Assembly: GCF_000763295.1 (NCBI RefSeq)
Contig: NZ_JRJE01000031.1
Span: 310,001-374,000, forward strand
Length of the DNA: 64,000 nucleotides
Origin: Thalassospira australica
GTDB lineage: Bacteria > Pseudomonadota > Alphaproteobacteria > Rhodospirillales > Thalassospiraceae
Reading direction: 5' to 3'
The notes under the pieces were generated by a model. It made no database searches, had not been told where the DNA came from, and was given only the letters and a program-made list of their open reading frames with translations. Numbering within the stretch: the stretch's first letter is position 1; each line of letters begins with the position of its first letter. Positions 47,115 to 55,473 of the stretch are shown piece by piece. A program made the position numbers and the translations under genes.

Positions 47115-47150
47115 AAAAACCCCGGCAGGTTTCCTGCCGGGGTTTTTCTT
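47115..47150 (+). terminator. Strong terminator after the DUF1127 gene
   Basis: AAAAACCCCGGCAGG (47115-47129) pairs perfectly with CCTGCCGGGGTTTTT (47133-47147) around TTT. The A-run on the left lets it also act on the minus strand. Confidence 0.93.
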
Positions 47151-47205
47151 TGTCTGCATCCCAAAACTCACGCAGGTTGCCCTGCCCCGCCTTCACTGAC
47201 CTAGC

Positions 47206-48723
47206 CTAGTTGGCAAATAGCGCCTTGTATTCTTCGCGCAGAACATTCTTTTGTACCTTGCCCATGGCATTGCGCGGCAGTTCATCGACAAAGAAGACCC
47301 GCTTGGGGACCTTGAAATTCGCAAGCTGTGACTTGATGTCAGTGATGACGGCATCTTCACTAAGCGCGTCTTTTTGTTCCGCGACGATAACGGCAACAAC
47401 CGCCTCACCGAAATCAGGGTGTCCAACACCAATCACTGCACTCTCTACAACCCCATCCATCTTGTCGATCAGGGTTTCAACTTCCTTGGGATAAATATTG
47501 AACCCGCCGGAAATGACCAGATCCTTTGACCGCCCGACAATATGGACATATCCCTTGGCATCAATTTTGGCGATGTCGCCGGTAATGAAGAAACCGTCCT
47601 GGCGGAATTCCTCTGCCGTTTTCTCGGGCATTTTCCAGTATCCGGCGAACACATTTGGACCGCGTGCTTCAAGAACGCCAATTTCATCCGTTCCCAAAAC
47701 AGTGCCATCCTCATCACAAACACGTACATCCACATCCGGAAGTGCGGGGCCAACAGTATGAACAATACGCTCCCCCTCCAGCGGATTGGAGGTCGCCATG
47801 CCCATTTCTGTCATTCCGTAACGCTCCAACAGCGCCTTGCCAGTGCGCTCTTTGAACGCGGTAAAGGTTTCAGGCAGAAGCGGCGCCGAACCGGAAATAA
47901 ACAACCGCATGTTTGACGTCACATCGGCTGTGAAATCATCCCCCGAAAGAAGGCGCACATAAAAGGTGGGAACCCCCATCATCACGGTACTTCTGGGCAA
48001 CAGACTCATGACCTGATCGCGGTCAAACTTCGGCAGGAAGAACATCTTTGACCCAGACAGCATTACACAATGGCAAGCAATGAACAGCCCGTGCGTATGA
48101 AAGATCGGAAGCGCATGCAGCAATGTATCTTCGCTCGTAAAACCCCAAAGCTTTTCAAGGGTGGATGCATTGGACCACAGGTTCATCTGCGTCATCATCG
48201 CACCTTTGGGTTTCCCTGTCGTGCCGGATGTATAAAGAATGGCTGCTAAATCATCATCAGCACAATCAACCGGTTCAAACGCTGTGGGTCGCGATGCAGC
48301 ATCGGCCATCAGACTGCCATCAGCCTCCATACCCAACGTCAACACCTGGGCAACACCCTGCGCATCTGCGATCGCCTTGACTTCGGCCTCCCGGTGAGGC
48401 TGACACACAAAGATAACCGGTGATGCGTTTTCCATAAAATAGGAAAGCTCGCCCGCCTGATAAGCCGTATTAAGCGGCAAATAGACAAGGCCCGCACGGA
48501 TACAGCCAAGATACAGAAACAGTGCCTCCGGGGATTTATCGACCTGAACCGCGACCCGATCACCTTTCTTTGCGCCAAGTGACGTCAGAAGTCCGGCAAT
48601 TTGCGCAGAACAGGCATCGGCATCGCCATAGCTGTAGGTTTGCCCTGTCGGTGTCTCGATCAAGATCGAAGACAGGTCCGCCGGAAAACGGTTCTGAATG
48701 CGCAAGAATAGGCTGTTGGTCAC
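47206..48723 (-). CDS. matB: Malonyl-CoA synthetase
   Basis: Acyl-CoA synthetase of 505 residues, close to the 504 of Rhizobium MatB. It activates malonate with ATP and CoA. Motifs are ILYTSGTTGKPKGAMMTQ (AMP loop), MGVPTFYVRLLSGD (MatB-type acyl pocket), LERYGMTEMGM, ITGDIAKIDAKGYVHIVGR and the catalytic Lys in PRNAMGKVQKN. GTG 48723 follows GGGGAAG and gives the family length. No malonyl-CoA decarboxylase or malonate transporter is nearby, so malonate use versus another short dicarboxylate is inferred. Confidence 0.87.
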   Translation of the reverse strand: MTNSLFLRIQNRFPADLSSILIETPTGQTYSYGDADACSAQIAGLLTSLGAKKGDRVAVQVDKSPEALFLYLGCIRAGLVYLPLNTAYQAGELSYFMENASPVIFVCQPHREAEVKAIADAQGVAQVLTLGMEADGSLMADAASRPTAFEPVDCADDDLAAILYTSGTTGKPKGAMMTQMNLWSNASTLEKLWGFTSEDTLLHALPIFHTHGLFIACHCVMLSGSKMFFLPKFDRDQVMSLLPRSTVMMGVPTFYVRLLSGDDFTADVTSNMRLFISGSAPLLPETFTAFKERTGKALLERYGMTEMGMATSNPLEGERIVHTVGPALPDVDVRVCDEDGTVLGTDEIGVLEARGPNVFAGYWKMPEKTAEEFRQDGFFITGDIAKIDAKGYVHIVGRSKDLVISGGFNIYPKEVETLIDKMDGVVESAVIGVGHPDFGEAVVAVIVAEQKDALSEDAVITDIKSQLANFKVPKRVFFVDELPRNAMGKVQKNVLREEYKALFAN

Positions 48724-48847
48724 TTTACTGCTTCCCCGATGAATAACGTTGGACCGATAAGAACCCCTTTCGGTCTTTTGTGCCGGCAGCATAGTGCAAT
48801 CAACCCTTATAGGTAAACAAGTACGTTTTTACCGTAATCAGTCATTT

Positions 48848-48899
48848 CATAGAGTCTGACCGGTCCCTATCACTTGGATAAGGCCGGTCAGACATAGAG
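48848..48899. repeat. Hairpin flanked by direct repeats, decarboxylase 3' end
   Basis: GTCTGACCGG (48854-48863) and CCGGTCAGAC (48884-48893) are perfect complements; inner bases (TAT/ATA, CC/GG) extend the pairing. The 7-mer CATAGAG borders both sides (48848-48854 and 48893-48899). No T-run follows the decarboxylase gene on the minus strand, so a non-canonical terminator or an mRNA-end structure is likely. Confidence 0.5.
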
Positions 48900-48900
48900 A

Positions 48901-50079
48901 TTATCCGACTGACGGAAATTCTCCGTCAACATATGGGAAAGCTTCGCCGACTGTGACCTGCACATCAGGGTAAAAACCATTAAAGTGCGTCGCCAAGGCA
49001 TTGCTGTATGCGCCTATATGGCCAAACTCGATCCAGTCCCCCTCGCGGATATCCGCAGGCAGCGACACGGTGGCTGGTAACACATCCATGTTGTCACAGG
49101 TCGGGCCATAGATCGTGAATTCAAGGGTTTCTTCCTGGTCGAAATCACCTGTAATGCGCATCGGACGGACCGGATAACGAAGTTGACCGGTCACGGTCTC
49201 CGAAAGGCTGCCATATACACCGTCATTGATGAAAAGCGTATCTTCCTTGCGCAGGTGAATCTGCGTGATCAGCGAAACACCGCTTGAAACCAAAGCCCGG
49301 CCCGGTTCGCACATAAACGTTGTCTCAGGCATATCAAGCCACCGGATACAGTCCTTGATTTCATCCATGAACTCTTCAAGGCTGGCGCCACGCTGGTTCA
49401 TGTACTGCCCCGGGAAGCCGCCCCCTACATCAATATGTTTCACCTGAACGCCAGAAAAATCGACAACCTGACGGATCAATTCGACGGCAATTCGATAACC
49501 GGTCGGTGTTGTACACTGCGATCCAACGTGGAAACAAAGCCCACTGTCATATCCATATTCATCAACCTTCTTAAGCAGTTCAGCGGCGACCATCGGGCGC
49601 GCTCCGAACTTGGCTGACAGGTTATAGGCAGCACCGGCTGGCGGTGTTGCAAGGCGCACATGAATTACCAGGTTCTTGTCGCCTTCAGTTTCCTCACGGA
49701 TTTTTTCAAGTTCTTCTTCCGTATCGATCACATAGTGATCAATGCCAAACACCCGATGCGCGTTGCGAATGGCGTCACGACTTTTGACCGGATGCATGAA
49801 GTACGCCTTCATGCCCGGGAATTGGCGACGTACAAGCGATATTTCCTCAGGTGAGGCTGTATCGAAATGCCGAACGCCCCCTTCATGCAGGTATCGCATG
49901 ACTTCTGGATGCGGGTTGCATTTAACCGCATAAAGAACATCGCCAGGGAACATTTCGACAAAGCGCTGCGCTGTTTCTCGAAGAATATTGGGTCTGAGGC
50001 AATAGACCGGATAGGAAGGTTTGAGTTCCTTAACAACATCGAACGTCGTATCGAAATGACGTGGCACAATATACTCCAT
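48901..50079 (-). CDS. Type III PLP ornithine/lysine decarboxylase
   Basis: Alanine-racemase-fold decarboxylase of 392 residues producing putrescine or cadaverine from ornithine or lysine. The PLP lysine is Lys53 in LYAVKCNPHP; other motifs are FDTASPEEI, FHVGSQC, HIDVGGGFPG, CEPGRALV and the substrate-site GPTCDNMDVL near 325. These are typical of the ornithine (or dual ornithine/lysine) group rather than diaminopimelate decarboxylase. A MITE-like element ends about 57 bases upstream of the ATG and may have altered its promoter. Polyamines would be cytoplasmic. Confidence 0.87.
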   Translation of the reverse strand: MEYIVPRHFDTTFDVVKELKPSYPVYCLRPNILRETAQRFVEMFPGDVLYAVKCNPHPEVMRYLHEGGVRHFDTASPEEISLVRRQFPGMKAYFMHPVKSRDAIRNAHRVFGIDHYVIDTEEELEKIREETEGDKNLVIHVRLATPPAGAAYNLSAKFGARPMVAAELLKKVDEYGYDSGLCFHVGSQCTTPTGYRIAVELIRQVVDFSGVQVKHIDVGGGFPGQYMNQRGASLEEFMDEIKDCIRWLDMPETTFMCEPGRALVSSGVSLITQIHLRKEDTLFINDGVYGSLSETVTGQLRYPVRPMRITGDFDQEETLEFTIYGPTCDNMDVLPATVSLPADIREGDWIEFGHIGAYSNALATHFNGFYPDVQVTVGEAFPYVDGEFPSVG

Positions 50080-50135
50080 CGTTTACGAATATCAGGCGCC
50101 CAGACACGTACCGCCGCCGGGCTGGCCTTTTAGCT

Positions 50136-50398
50136 AGGGTCTAAACTCATTCACATAATCGCTCTGGTCTCCCGGATTTGTGCGGATATGCCGAGCGAAA
50201 TCGTAGAAACATCCACATCTTTCAAGATTGTGCGACAAAATAGCCCGTGCAAATCCGGGGGATCCGAAGGACAACTGATATGACAGAAATCCTCTGCGTC
50301 AAATCCCTTGACCGGGGATTACCCCACTTAGCGGTCTTTTCCTTGCTTTTTCTCCAATATCAGTTGCAAGGGCGGTCATGTGAATGAGTTTAGACCCT
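50136..50398. mobile_element. MITE-like element with 21-bp terminal inverted repeats
   Basis: AGGGTCTAAACTCATTCACAT at 50136-50156 recurs as its exact reverse complement at 50378-50398. TA lies at both outer borders (50135-50136 and 50398-50399) within CTAG and CTAA, a pattern like the YTAR targets of IS5-family elements. The 221-base interior has no transposase, but holds a second inverted repeat (CCCGGATTTG at 50171-50180, CAAATCCGGG at 50250-50259). It lies between the decarboxylase and aldehyde dehydrogenase promoters. The ends are seen directly; the family is inferred. Confidence 0.75.
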
Positions 50399-50585
50399 AA
50401 ATTAGCGTACCAGCCCTTTGACACCCTGTCATGCACCTTGCAAGCATCGTGGTTTGATTGGAACACGAATTGCGCTTGATATTGCTCCCTTCTGCCGATA
50501 ATTTGGTAAACCAATACCGAATAACCAATATCGTGCGCCCCACGCGGTTTACCGCACCTGCACGTCAAACCACAGGGAGCCTGAA

Positions 50586-52073
50586 ATGCCCATCGATCCG
50601 ATCCTTGATCCGACCCTTTTGGCCAAGGAACTGTCTGGCTATCATCTGATTAACGGCAAACTTGTCGCCGCCAAACACGGCAAGACTTTTGATGTTCTCA
50701 ACCCTGCAACGGGCAAGGTGATCGGTCAGGCTGCTGATGGTGATGCCGATGATGTTGCGATTGCCGTCGCCGCCGCCAAAGCAGCCCAAAAGGACTGGGC
50801 AGAACGCCCGGCGCGCGAACGCGGCAAGCTTTTGGCTGAATGCGGTCGCATCCTGATGTCCCACACCGAAGAACTCGGCCGTTTGGTGGCGCTGGAATCG
50901 GGCAAGGCCCTGCGCACCGAAAGCCGGGTCGAGGCATCGGTTCTTGCCGACATGTTCGTCTTCTTTGGCGGGCTCGCCTCCGAGCTCAAGGGTGAAACCG
51001 TACCGTTTAACCCGAACATGATGACTGTAACCACCCGTGAAGCTGTCGGCGTGGTTGGGGCAATCATTCCATGGAACGTGCCGATGATGCTGATGGCGAT
51101 CAAGGTTGCCCCGGCACTGGTTGCGGGCAACGCGGTTGTCGTAAAATCCGCAGAAGACACACCGCTTGCAGTGCTGCGTGTCTGTCAGATCATGCAGGAA
51201 GTTCTTCCGGCTGGTGTCTTTAACATCCTGTCTGGCTTTGGCCCTTCATGTGGCGGCCCTTTGGTCGAACACAAGGATGTCAAGAAAGTCTCCTTCACCG
51301 GTTCGGTTGAAACCGGCCGTACCGTTTATCGCGCGGCTGCTGAAAAACTTATTCCGGTAACCCTGGAGCTTGGCGGCAAATCACCGATGATCGTGATGGG
51401 TGACGCCGACCTCGACAAGGCGATCGCAGGTGCGATTGGCGGCATGCGCTTTACCCGTCAGGGGCAAAGCTGCACGGCAGCGTCACGTATGCTGGTGCAC
51501 GAAAGCCTGCATGACGAATTCGTCAAACGGTTGATTGATAAGGTCAACACCCTCAAAATGGGTGACCCTCTTGACGAGGAAACCGACATCGGCACCATCA
51601 TCAACCGCAAGCAATTCGACAAGGTTTGTGGTTACATCGCAACAGGCGAACAGGAAGGCGCAACCAAAAACGAACTAAGCGCGCTTCCAGATGACCCTGC
51701 ACTTTCAGATGGCACGTTCGTGCGTCCGGTTATCTTTACAGATGTCGATCCCGACGCCCGGATCGCACGTGAAGAGATCTTTGGCCCCGTCGCATGTGTG
51801 TTCAAGTTCAAGACCTTTGAAGAGGCACTTGAACTGGCCAATGACAGCGATTTTGGCTTGGCCGCAACTGTCTGGACAACTGACCTGAAAACCGCACTGG
51901 TCGCGACAAAGCGTCTTGAGGCAGGATTTGTTCAGGTTAACCAGAACCTTGTTGTGCAGCCCAACTTGTCTTATGGCGGGATCAAGCTTTCCGGCCTTGG
52001 CAAGGAAGCATCGCTTGAAAGCATGCTGGAACATTTCACCTACAAGAAAACCGTTATTCTGAATATGGAATAA
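50586..52073 (+). CDS. NAD(P)-dependent aldehyde dehydrogenase
   Basis: Soluble enzyme of 495 residues oxidising an aldehyde to an acid. Cofactor and catalytic motifs are IIPWNVPMMLMAIKVAPALVAG, SFTGSVETGR, the general-base Glu261 in LELGGKSP, the nucleophile Cys296 in RQGQSCTAASR, EEIFGPVACVFKF and NLSYGGIKLSGLG. Substrate is not evident; the neighbouring amine-forming decarboxylase makes aminoaldehydes possible, but that is only suggestive. The promoter region abuts the MITE-like element. A terminator follows. Confidence 0.88.
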   Translation: MPIDPILDPTLLAKELSGYHLINGKLVAAKHGKTFDVLNPATGKVIGQAADGDADDVAIAVAAAKAAQKDWAERPARERGKLLAECGRILMSHTEELGRLVALESGKALRTESRVEASVLADMFVFFGGLASELKGETVPFNPNMMTVTTREAVGVVGAIIPWNVPMMLMAIKVAPALVAGNAVVVKSAEDTPLAVLRVCQIMQEVLPAGVFNILSGFGPSCGGPLVEHKDVKKVSFTGSVETGRTVYRAAAEKLIPVTLELGGKSPMIVMGDADLDKAIAGAIGGMRFTRQGQSCTAASRMLVHESLHDEFVKRLIDKVNTLKMGDPLDEETDIGTIINRKQFDKVCGYIATGEQEGATKNELSALPDDPALSDGTFVRPVIFTDVDPDARIAREEIFGPVACVFKFKTFEEALELANDSDFGLAATVWTTDLKTALVATKRLEAGFVQVNQNLVVQPNLSYGGIKLSGLGKEASLESMLEHFTYKKTVILNME

Positions 52074-52107
52074 CGCCTGATCCCCACATACCAGGCGTTC
52101 AACTCCG

Positions 52108-52142
52108 CCGGGTTGCAGTAAACGCAACCCGGTTTTTCTTTT
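52108..52142 (+). terminator. Rho-independent terminator after aldehyde dehydrogenase
   Basis: CCGGGTTGC (52108-52116) pairs with GCAACCCGG (52124-52132), followed by TTTTTCTTTT. Confidence 0.9.
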
Positions 52143-52425
52143 GATCCTCTTGACCTGCGGAACTCAATCCGCAAAGCTGCGAAACGAAAACGCATCCTTG
52201 ACCCAGAAAGTACATGGCTATGTCTGCATATACTGACATCCTCGCATCGCATTCCCGTCCGACAGTTCGTGCCGGTGCGATGGCCATGATTATGGGTATT
52301 TCCGACCTGCGAATGTGATCCCTGTCATCTGCGGATGACAGGTCCGGTTAAATACCGCTCTCTCTCAACACATGATATTATTGCCATCGCATCACCCAGT
52401 TGATGGCCGCAGGAGTACGGAAATA
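52143..52425 (+). promoter_or_regulatory. Leader of the threonine ammonia-lyase gene
   Basis: The gap between the aldehyde dehydrogenase terminator and the next ATG holds a 34-codon frame (52214-52318) and, three bases after it, a perfect 9-bp hairpin, CCTGTCATC (52321-52329) with GATGACAGG (52334-52342) and a TGCG loop. No T-run follows. The combination resembles a leader peptide plus attenuator, but the peptide is not rich in one amino acid. Confidence 0.4.
52214..52318 (+). CDS. Possible 34-aa leader peptide upstream of tdcB
   Basis: ATG 52214 to TGA 52316-52318, with AGAAAG ahead. The peptide begins MAMSAYTDILAS and is rich in Ala and Met with a basic middle (SRPTVRAGA). It is too short to judge by family. 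Position three bases before a strong hairpin and 107 bases before threonine ammonia-lyase suggests a leader peptide or a small protein; it may also be chance. Confidence 0.3.
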   Translation: MAMSAYTDILASHSRPTVRAGAMAMIMGISDLRM

Positions 52426-53646
52426 ATGACTGTTTCCTATCACGACATTGTACGCGCATCCGGTTTACTGGAAGGCATTGTCGCCAAAACACCTTTGGTA
52501 AAATCATTAACACTTTCAGATATTTGCCAGGCAGAAGTTTATCTTAAACTTGAAAACCAGCAATATACGGCTTCCTTCAAGGAACGTGGCGCCTATGTCA
52601 AATTGGCAAGCCTCACCCCCGAAGAACGCGAAAAAGGCGTTATTGCCGTCTCCGCAGGAAATCACGCCCAAGGTGTTGCCTATAACGCCAAACGGCTGGG
52701 CATTCCCGCAACCATTGTGATGCCCAAAAACACCCCCTACACCAAAGTTCATCACACACGTTCACACGGTGCAGAAGTGGTCCTGACCGGCAACGTCTTT
52801 GCCGAAAGCCTGGAGGCCGCAGGCAAAATACAGCACGAACGCGGCCTGACCTTTGTTCACCCGTTTGATGATGCGCATATTGTCGCCGGACAAGGCACGG
52901 TAGGGTTGGAGATCCTCAATGAAAGTGTCGATCTGGACACGATTGTGGTTCCGATCGGCGGCGGGGGTTTGGCTTCAGGTATCGCAACAGCAATCAAGGC
53001 ACGCAGACCCGACATCGAAGTCGTTGGCGTTGAGACCAAGCTTTATCCTTCCATGTATGAAGGCATGCGCGGGGATGCGTTTACCGGTGGTGGCGTGACC
53101 ATTGCCGAAGGCATTGCCGTCAAACAACCCGGTGGCCTGACGCTTGAAATCTGCAAGGAAAAACTCGATGAAGTCGTTCTGGTCGATGAAAGTTCGATTG
53201 AACGTTCGATCCAGATGCTGATCGAGATTGAAAAAAGCGTGGTTGAAGGTGCAGGTGCTGCCACCCTTGCCGCCCTGCTAGATCATCCGGAACGGTTCAA
53301 GGGCAAGAAGGTTTGCCTGATTGTCAGTGGCGGGAATATAGATACCCGACTTCTGGCACAGGTTCTAATGCGTGGCATGGCACGACAAGGGCGCCTGGTT
53401 CGGGTGCGTATTGAAATCCCCGATGTTCCAGGCGCGCTTGCAACCATCAGCCAGCTTATTGGCGAAGAAGAAGCCAACATCATTGAAGTTTATCACCAGC
53501 GGCACTTCTATGACGTACCCGCCAAGCAAACTGACGTTGATATGGTGCTTGAAGTCCGCGACACCGGCCATGCGCAAGAGGTCATTGACCGGCTGATCAA
53601 GGAAGGCTTTGGCGGCAGGTTGCTTGGCAACACATCCCTTGATTAA
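52426..53646 (+). CDS. tdcB: Threonine ammonia-lyase with ACT domain
   Basis: PLP enzyme of 406 residues deaminating threonine (and serine) to 2-oxobutyrate and ammonia. The PLP lysine is Lys52 in TASFKERGA; SAGNHAQGVAYNAK and the phosphate loop PIGGGGLASGIAT follow. One C-terminal ACT domain begins at VRVRIEIPDVPGALATIS. The single ACT domain and length fit the shorter TdcB/IlvA-type enzyme rather than the 500-residue biosynthetic IlvA. ATG 52426 is preceded by AGGAG about 11 bases upstream. Confidence 0.9.
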   Translation: MTVSYHDIVRASGLLEGIVAKTPLVKSLTLSDICQAEVYLKLENQQYTASFKERGAYVKLASLTPEEREKGVIAVSAGNHAQGVAYNAKRLGIPATIVMPKNTPYTKVHHTRSHGAEVVLTGNVFAESLEAAGKIQHERGLTFVHPFDDAHIVAGQGTVGLEILNESVDLDTIVVPIGGGGLASGIATAIKARRPDIEVVGVETKLYPSMYEGMRGDAFTGGGVTIAEGIAVKQPGGLTLEICKEKLDEVVLVDESSIERSIQMLIEIEKSVVEGAGAATLAALLDHPERFKGKKVCLIVSGGNIDTRLLAQVLMRGMARQGRLVRVRIEIPDVPGALATISQLIGEEEANIIEVYHQRHFYDVPAKQTDVDMVLEVRDTGHAQEVIDRLIKEGFGGRLLGNTSLD

Positions 53647-53771
53647 CCTTGAAGTCTGTTCCGTTTAGTGCGCATCGCTTTTGGGTGGCGTGCCACAAAT
53701 CTTGGTGAGTTACACCGCGCAAGGGCGATGTAGAACATCATTCCACCCAACTTTTCCCCGCTGAAAAAAAC

Positions 53772-53806
53772 AAGGGCCGCAGGCAGAAATGCCACGGCCC
53801 TTTTTC
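53772..53806. terminator. Bidirectional terminator, tdcB / flavin reductase
   Basis: AAGGGCCG (53772-53779) pairs with CGGCCCTT (53795-53802) over a partly paired loop, with a T-run to the right and an A-run to the left. Confidence 0.85.
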
Positions 53807-53841
53807 TTGACCAACGGACGGATAAAAACAGCACCACTTGG

Positions 53842-54324
53842 TCAGTCGGCCAAAGAACGATAACGCCCGCCGTAATACAACAAGGGTGCGCCTGTTTCGC
53901 CCATAACAAGGTCTTTGACCTGCCCCACAATGATGCTGTGGTCGCCCCCCTCATACAGGGCATGGCGTTCGCAGCTAAATGCTGCAACGCTTCCGGTTAA
54001 TCGTGGCATTCCATGGCCATCATCTTCGTAGGCAATATTGTGCCACCCGTCCTGCCCCGGCGCAGAAAACAGCTCAGAAACTTCTCGCTGATCCTGACTG
54101 AGGATATTGATGCAAAAGCGCGTTGCATCACCCGCAAAGAGTGCGTGTGTCGCGGCACGTTGATCAACAGAGAACAGAACCAATGCCGGATCAAGCGAAA
54201 CTGAAGCAAAACTGTTTATCGTAATACCCGCTTTTGTACCGTCCTGTGCGCGTGTGGTCACAACGGCAACACCTGTTGTGAACTGTCCAAGACAGTCGCG
54301 AAAATCACGGGGAGAGAAAGACAT
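53842..54324 (-). CDS. Flavin reductase family protein
   Basis: A 160-residue FMN-binding split-barrel protein of the HpaC/flavin reductase-like family. Motifs are FTTGVAVVTTRAQDGTKAGITINSFASVSLDP at the start (the segment before the flavin phosphate), SQDQREVSELFS, and HSIIVGQVKDL with the conserved His. It would supply reduced flavin to a monooxygenase, but none is adjacent. It is read toward the tdcB terminator and is divergent from motA. Confidence 0.85.
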   Translation of the reverse strand: MSFSPRDFRDCLGQFTTGVAVVTTRAQDGTKAGITINSFASVSLDPALVLFSVDQRAATHALFAGDATRFCINILSQDQREVSELFSAPGQDGWHNIAYEDDGHGMPRLTGSVAAFSCERHALYEGGDHSIIVGQVKDLVMGETGAPLLYYGGRYRSLAD

Positions 54325-54580
54325 ATTAAAAAAATGCTCTTGATGACTACATTAAGGATGACGTTCCCCGTTTCTTTGGGGCATGGGGAAAATGCCGCCT
54401 AAAGCCTGCCCTGTCAAACCTAACTCGTCTCTAATTTAAACGTGATGTTAATAACATTGAAAGTTAATAGGACCATATAGATACCTGATTGAACTTCTGA
54501 GGAAACACGAAGGATTTGTGATTCCAAAGGCCAAGGATGTTTGTTGTGGTAGCGGTCTTGGGTAGCGGGGAAGAAAAAGA

Positions 54581-55435
54581 ATGTTCTTGATAATCGGTTA
54601 TATCATCGTAATCGGCTCTGTCCTGGGTGGCTACTTGCCACACGGGGAATTTGGCATTCTTGTTCAACCGCTTGAAGTTTTGATTATTTTCGGGGCAGCA
54701 TTTGGCGCATTCCTGACAGCCAACCCGCTAAGCGTTGTAAAGCGATCATTCGCATACACCTTGCGTGCCATGAAAGGCCCCAAGAAAAAAGCCGCCTATC
54801 AGGAACTCCTGCTTTGCCTTTATGCTGTATTTCGTCTGGCAAAATCAAAGGGTGACCTTGCACTCGAAAGCCACGTCGAAAACCCTGAAAGCTCCAGCCT
54901 GTTTTCCAATTTTCCATTGCTTATGAAAGACCATCACGCATTGGAATTCATGTGTGACTATCTTCGACTGCTGACCCTTGGCACCACCAATGCCTATGAA
55001 CTGGAAGCAGTGATGGATCAGGAACTTGAAGCCCATCACGAAGAAGAACATGCTGTTTCCGACGCAGTTCAAACTGTGGGCGACGGTCTTCCTGCACTTG
55101 GCATTGTCGCAGCCGTTTTGGGCGTGATCGTGACCATGAGCTCGGTGACCGAACCTCCGGAAATTCTTGGCGGCCTGATTGCTGCGGCACTTGTCGGGAC
55201 CTTTCTTGGTATTCTCGGTGCCTATGGTTTTGTCGCCCCGACAGCTTCGATTATCAAGACGACTGTCGATGCAGATTCAAAGTATTATAGCTGCATCAAA
55301 GCCGCATTGATCGGACATATGCAGGGCTATGCACCGCAGGTTTCGGTCGAATTTGCCCGAAAGACCCTACCGCATGACCTTCGCCCGAGTTTCAAGGAAC
55401 TTGATGAAGCCTTGCAAGACGCGCCAACAGCTTGA
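54581..55435 (+). CDS. motA: Flagellar motor stator protein MotA
   Basis: Proton-channel stator subunit, 284 residues, four membrane segments: two at the N-terminus (IIGYIIVIGSVLGGYL; LEVLIIFGAAFGAFL) and two near 170-220 (LPALGIVAAVLGVIVTM; GLIAAALVGTFLGILGAYGF). The cytoplasmic loop between them carries charged residues (YAVFRLAKSKGDLALESHV) that contact FliG in the family. motB follows 38 bases later. Direct repeats GTTAATA at 54447-54453 and 54463-54469 lie upstream; function unknown. Confidence 0.95.
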   Translation: MFLIIGYIIVIGSVLGGYLPHGEFGILVQPLEVLIIFGAAFGAFLTANPLSVVKRSFAYTLRAMKGPKKKAAYQELLLCLYAVFRLAKSKGDLALESHVENPESSSLFSNFPLLMKDHHALEFMCDYLRLLTLGTTNAYELEAVMDQELEAHHEEEHAVSDAVQTVGDGLPALGIVAAVLGVIVTMSSVTEPPEILGGLIAAALVGTFLGILGAYGFVAPTASIIKTTVDADSKYYSCIKAALIGHMQGYAPQVSVEFARKTLPHDLRPSFKELDEALQDAPTA

Positions 55436-55473
55436 TGTTTGATTGACCGATCAGGTTCAGGGAACCGCCACGC

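Noticed and set aside
54430-54470. CtrA box upstream of motA
   Set aside because: TTAA elements occur, but spacings are 8 and 12 rather than the required 7 bases.
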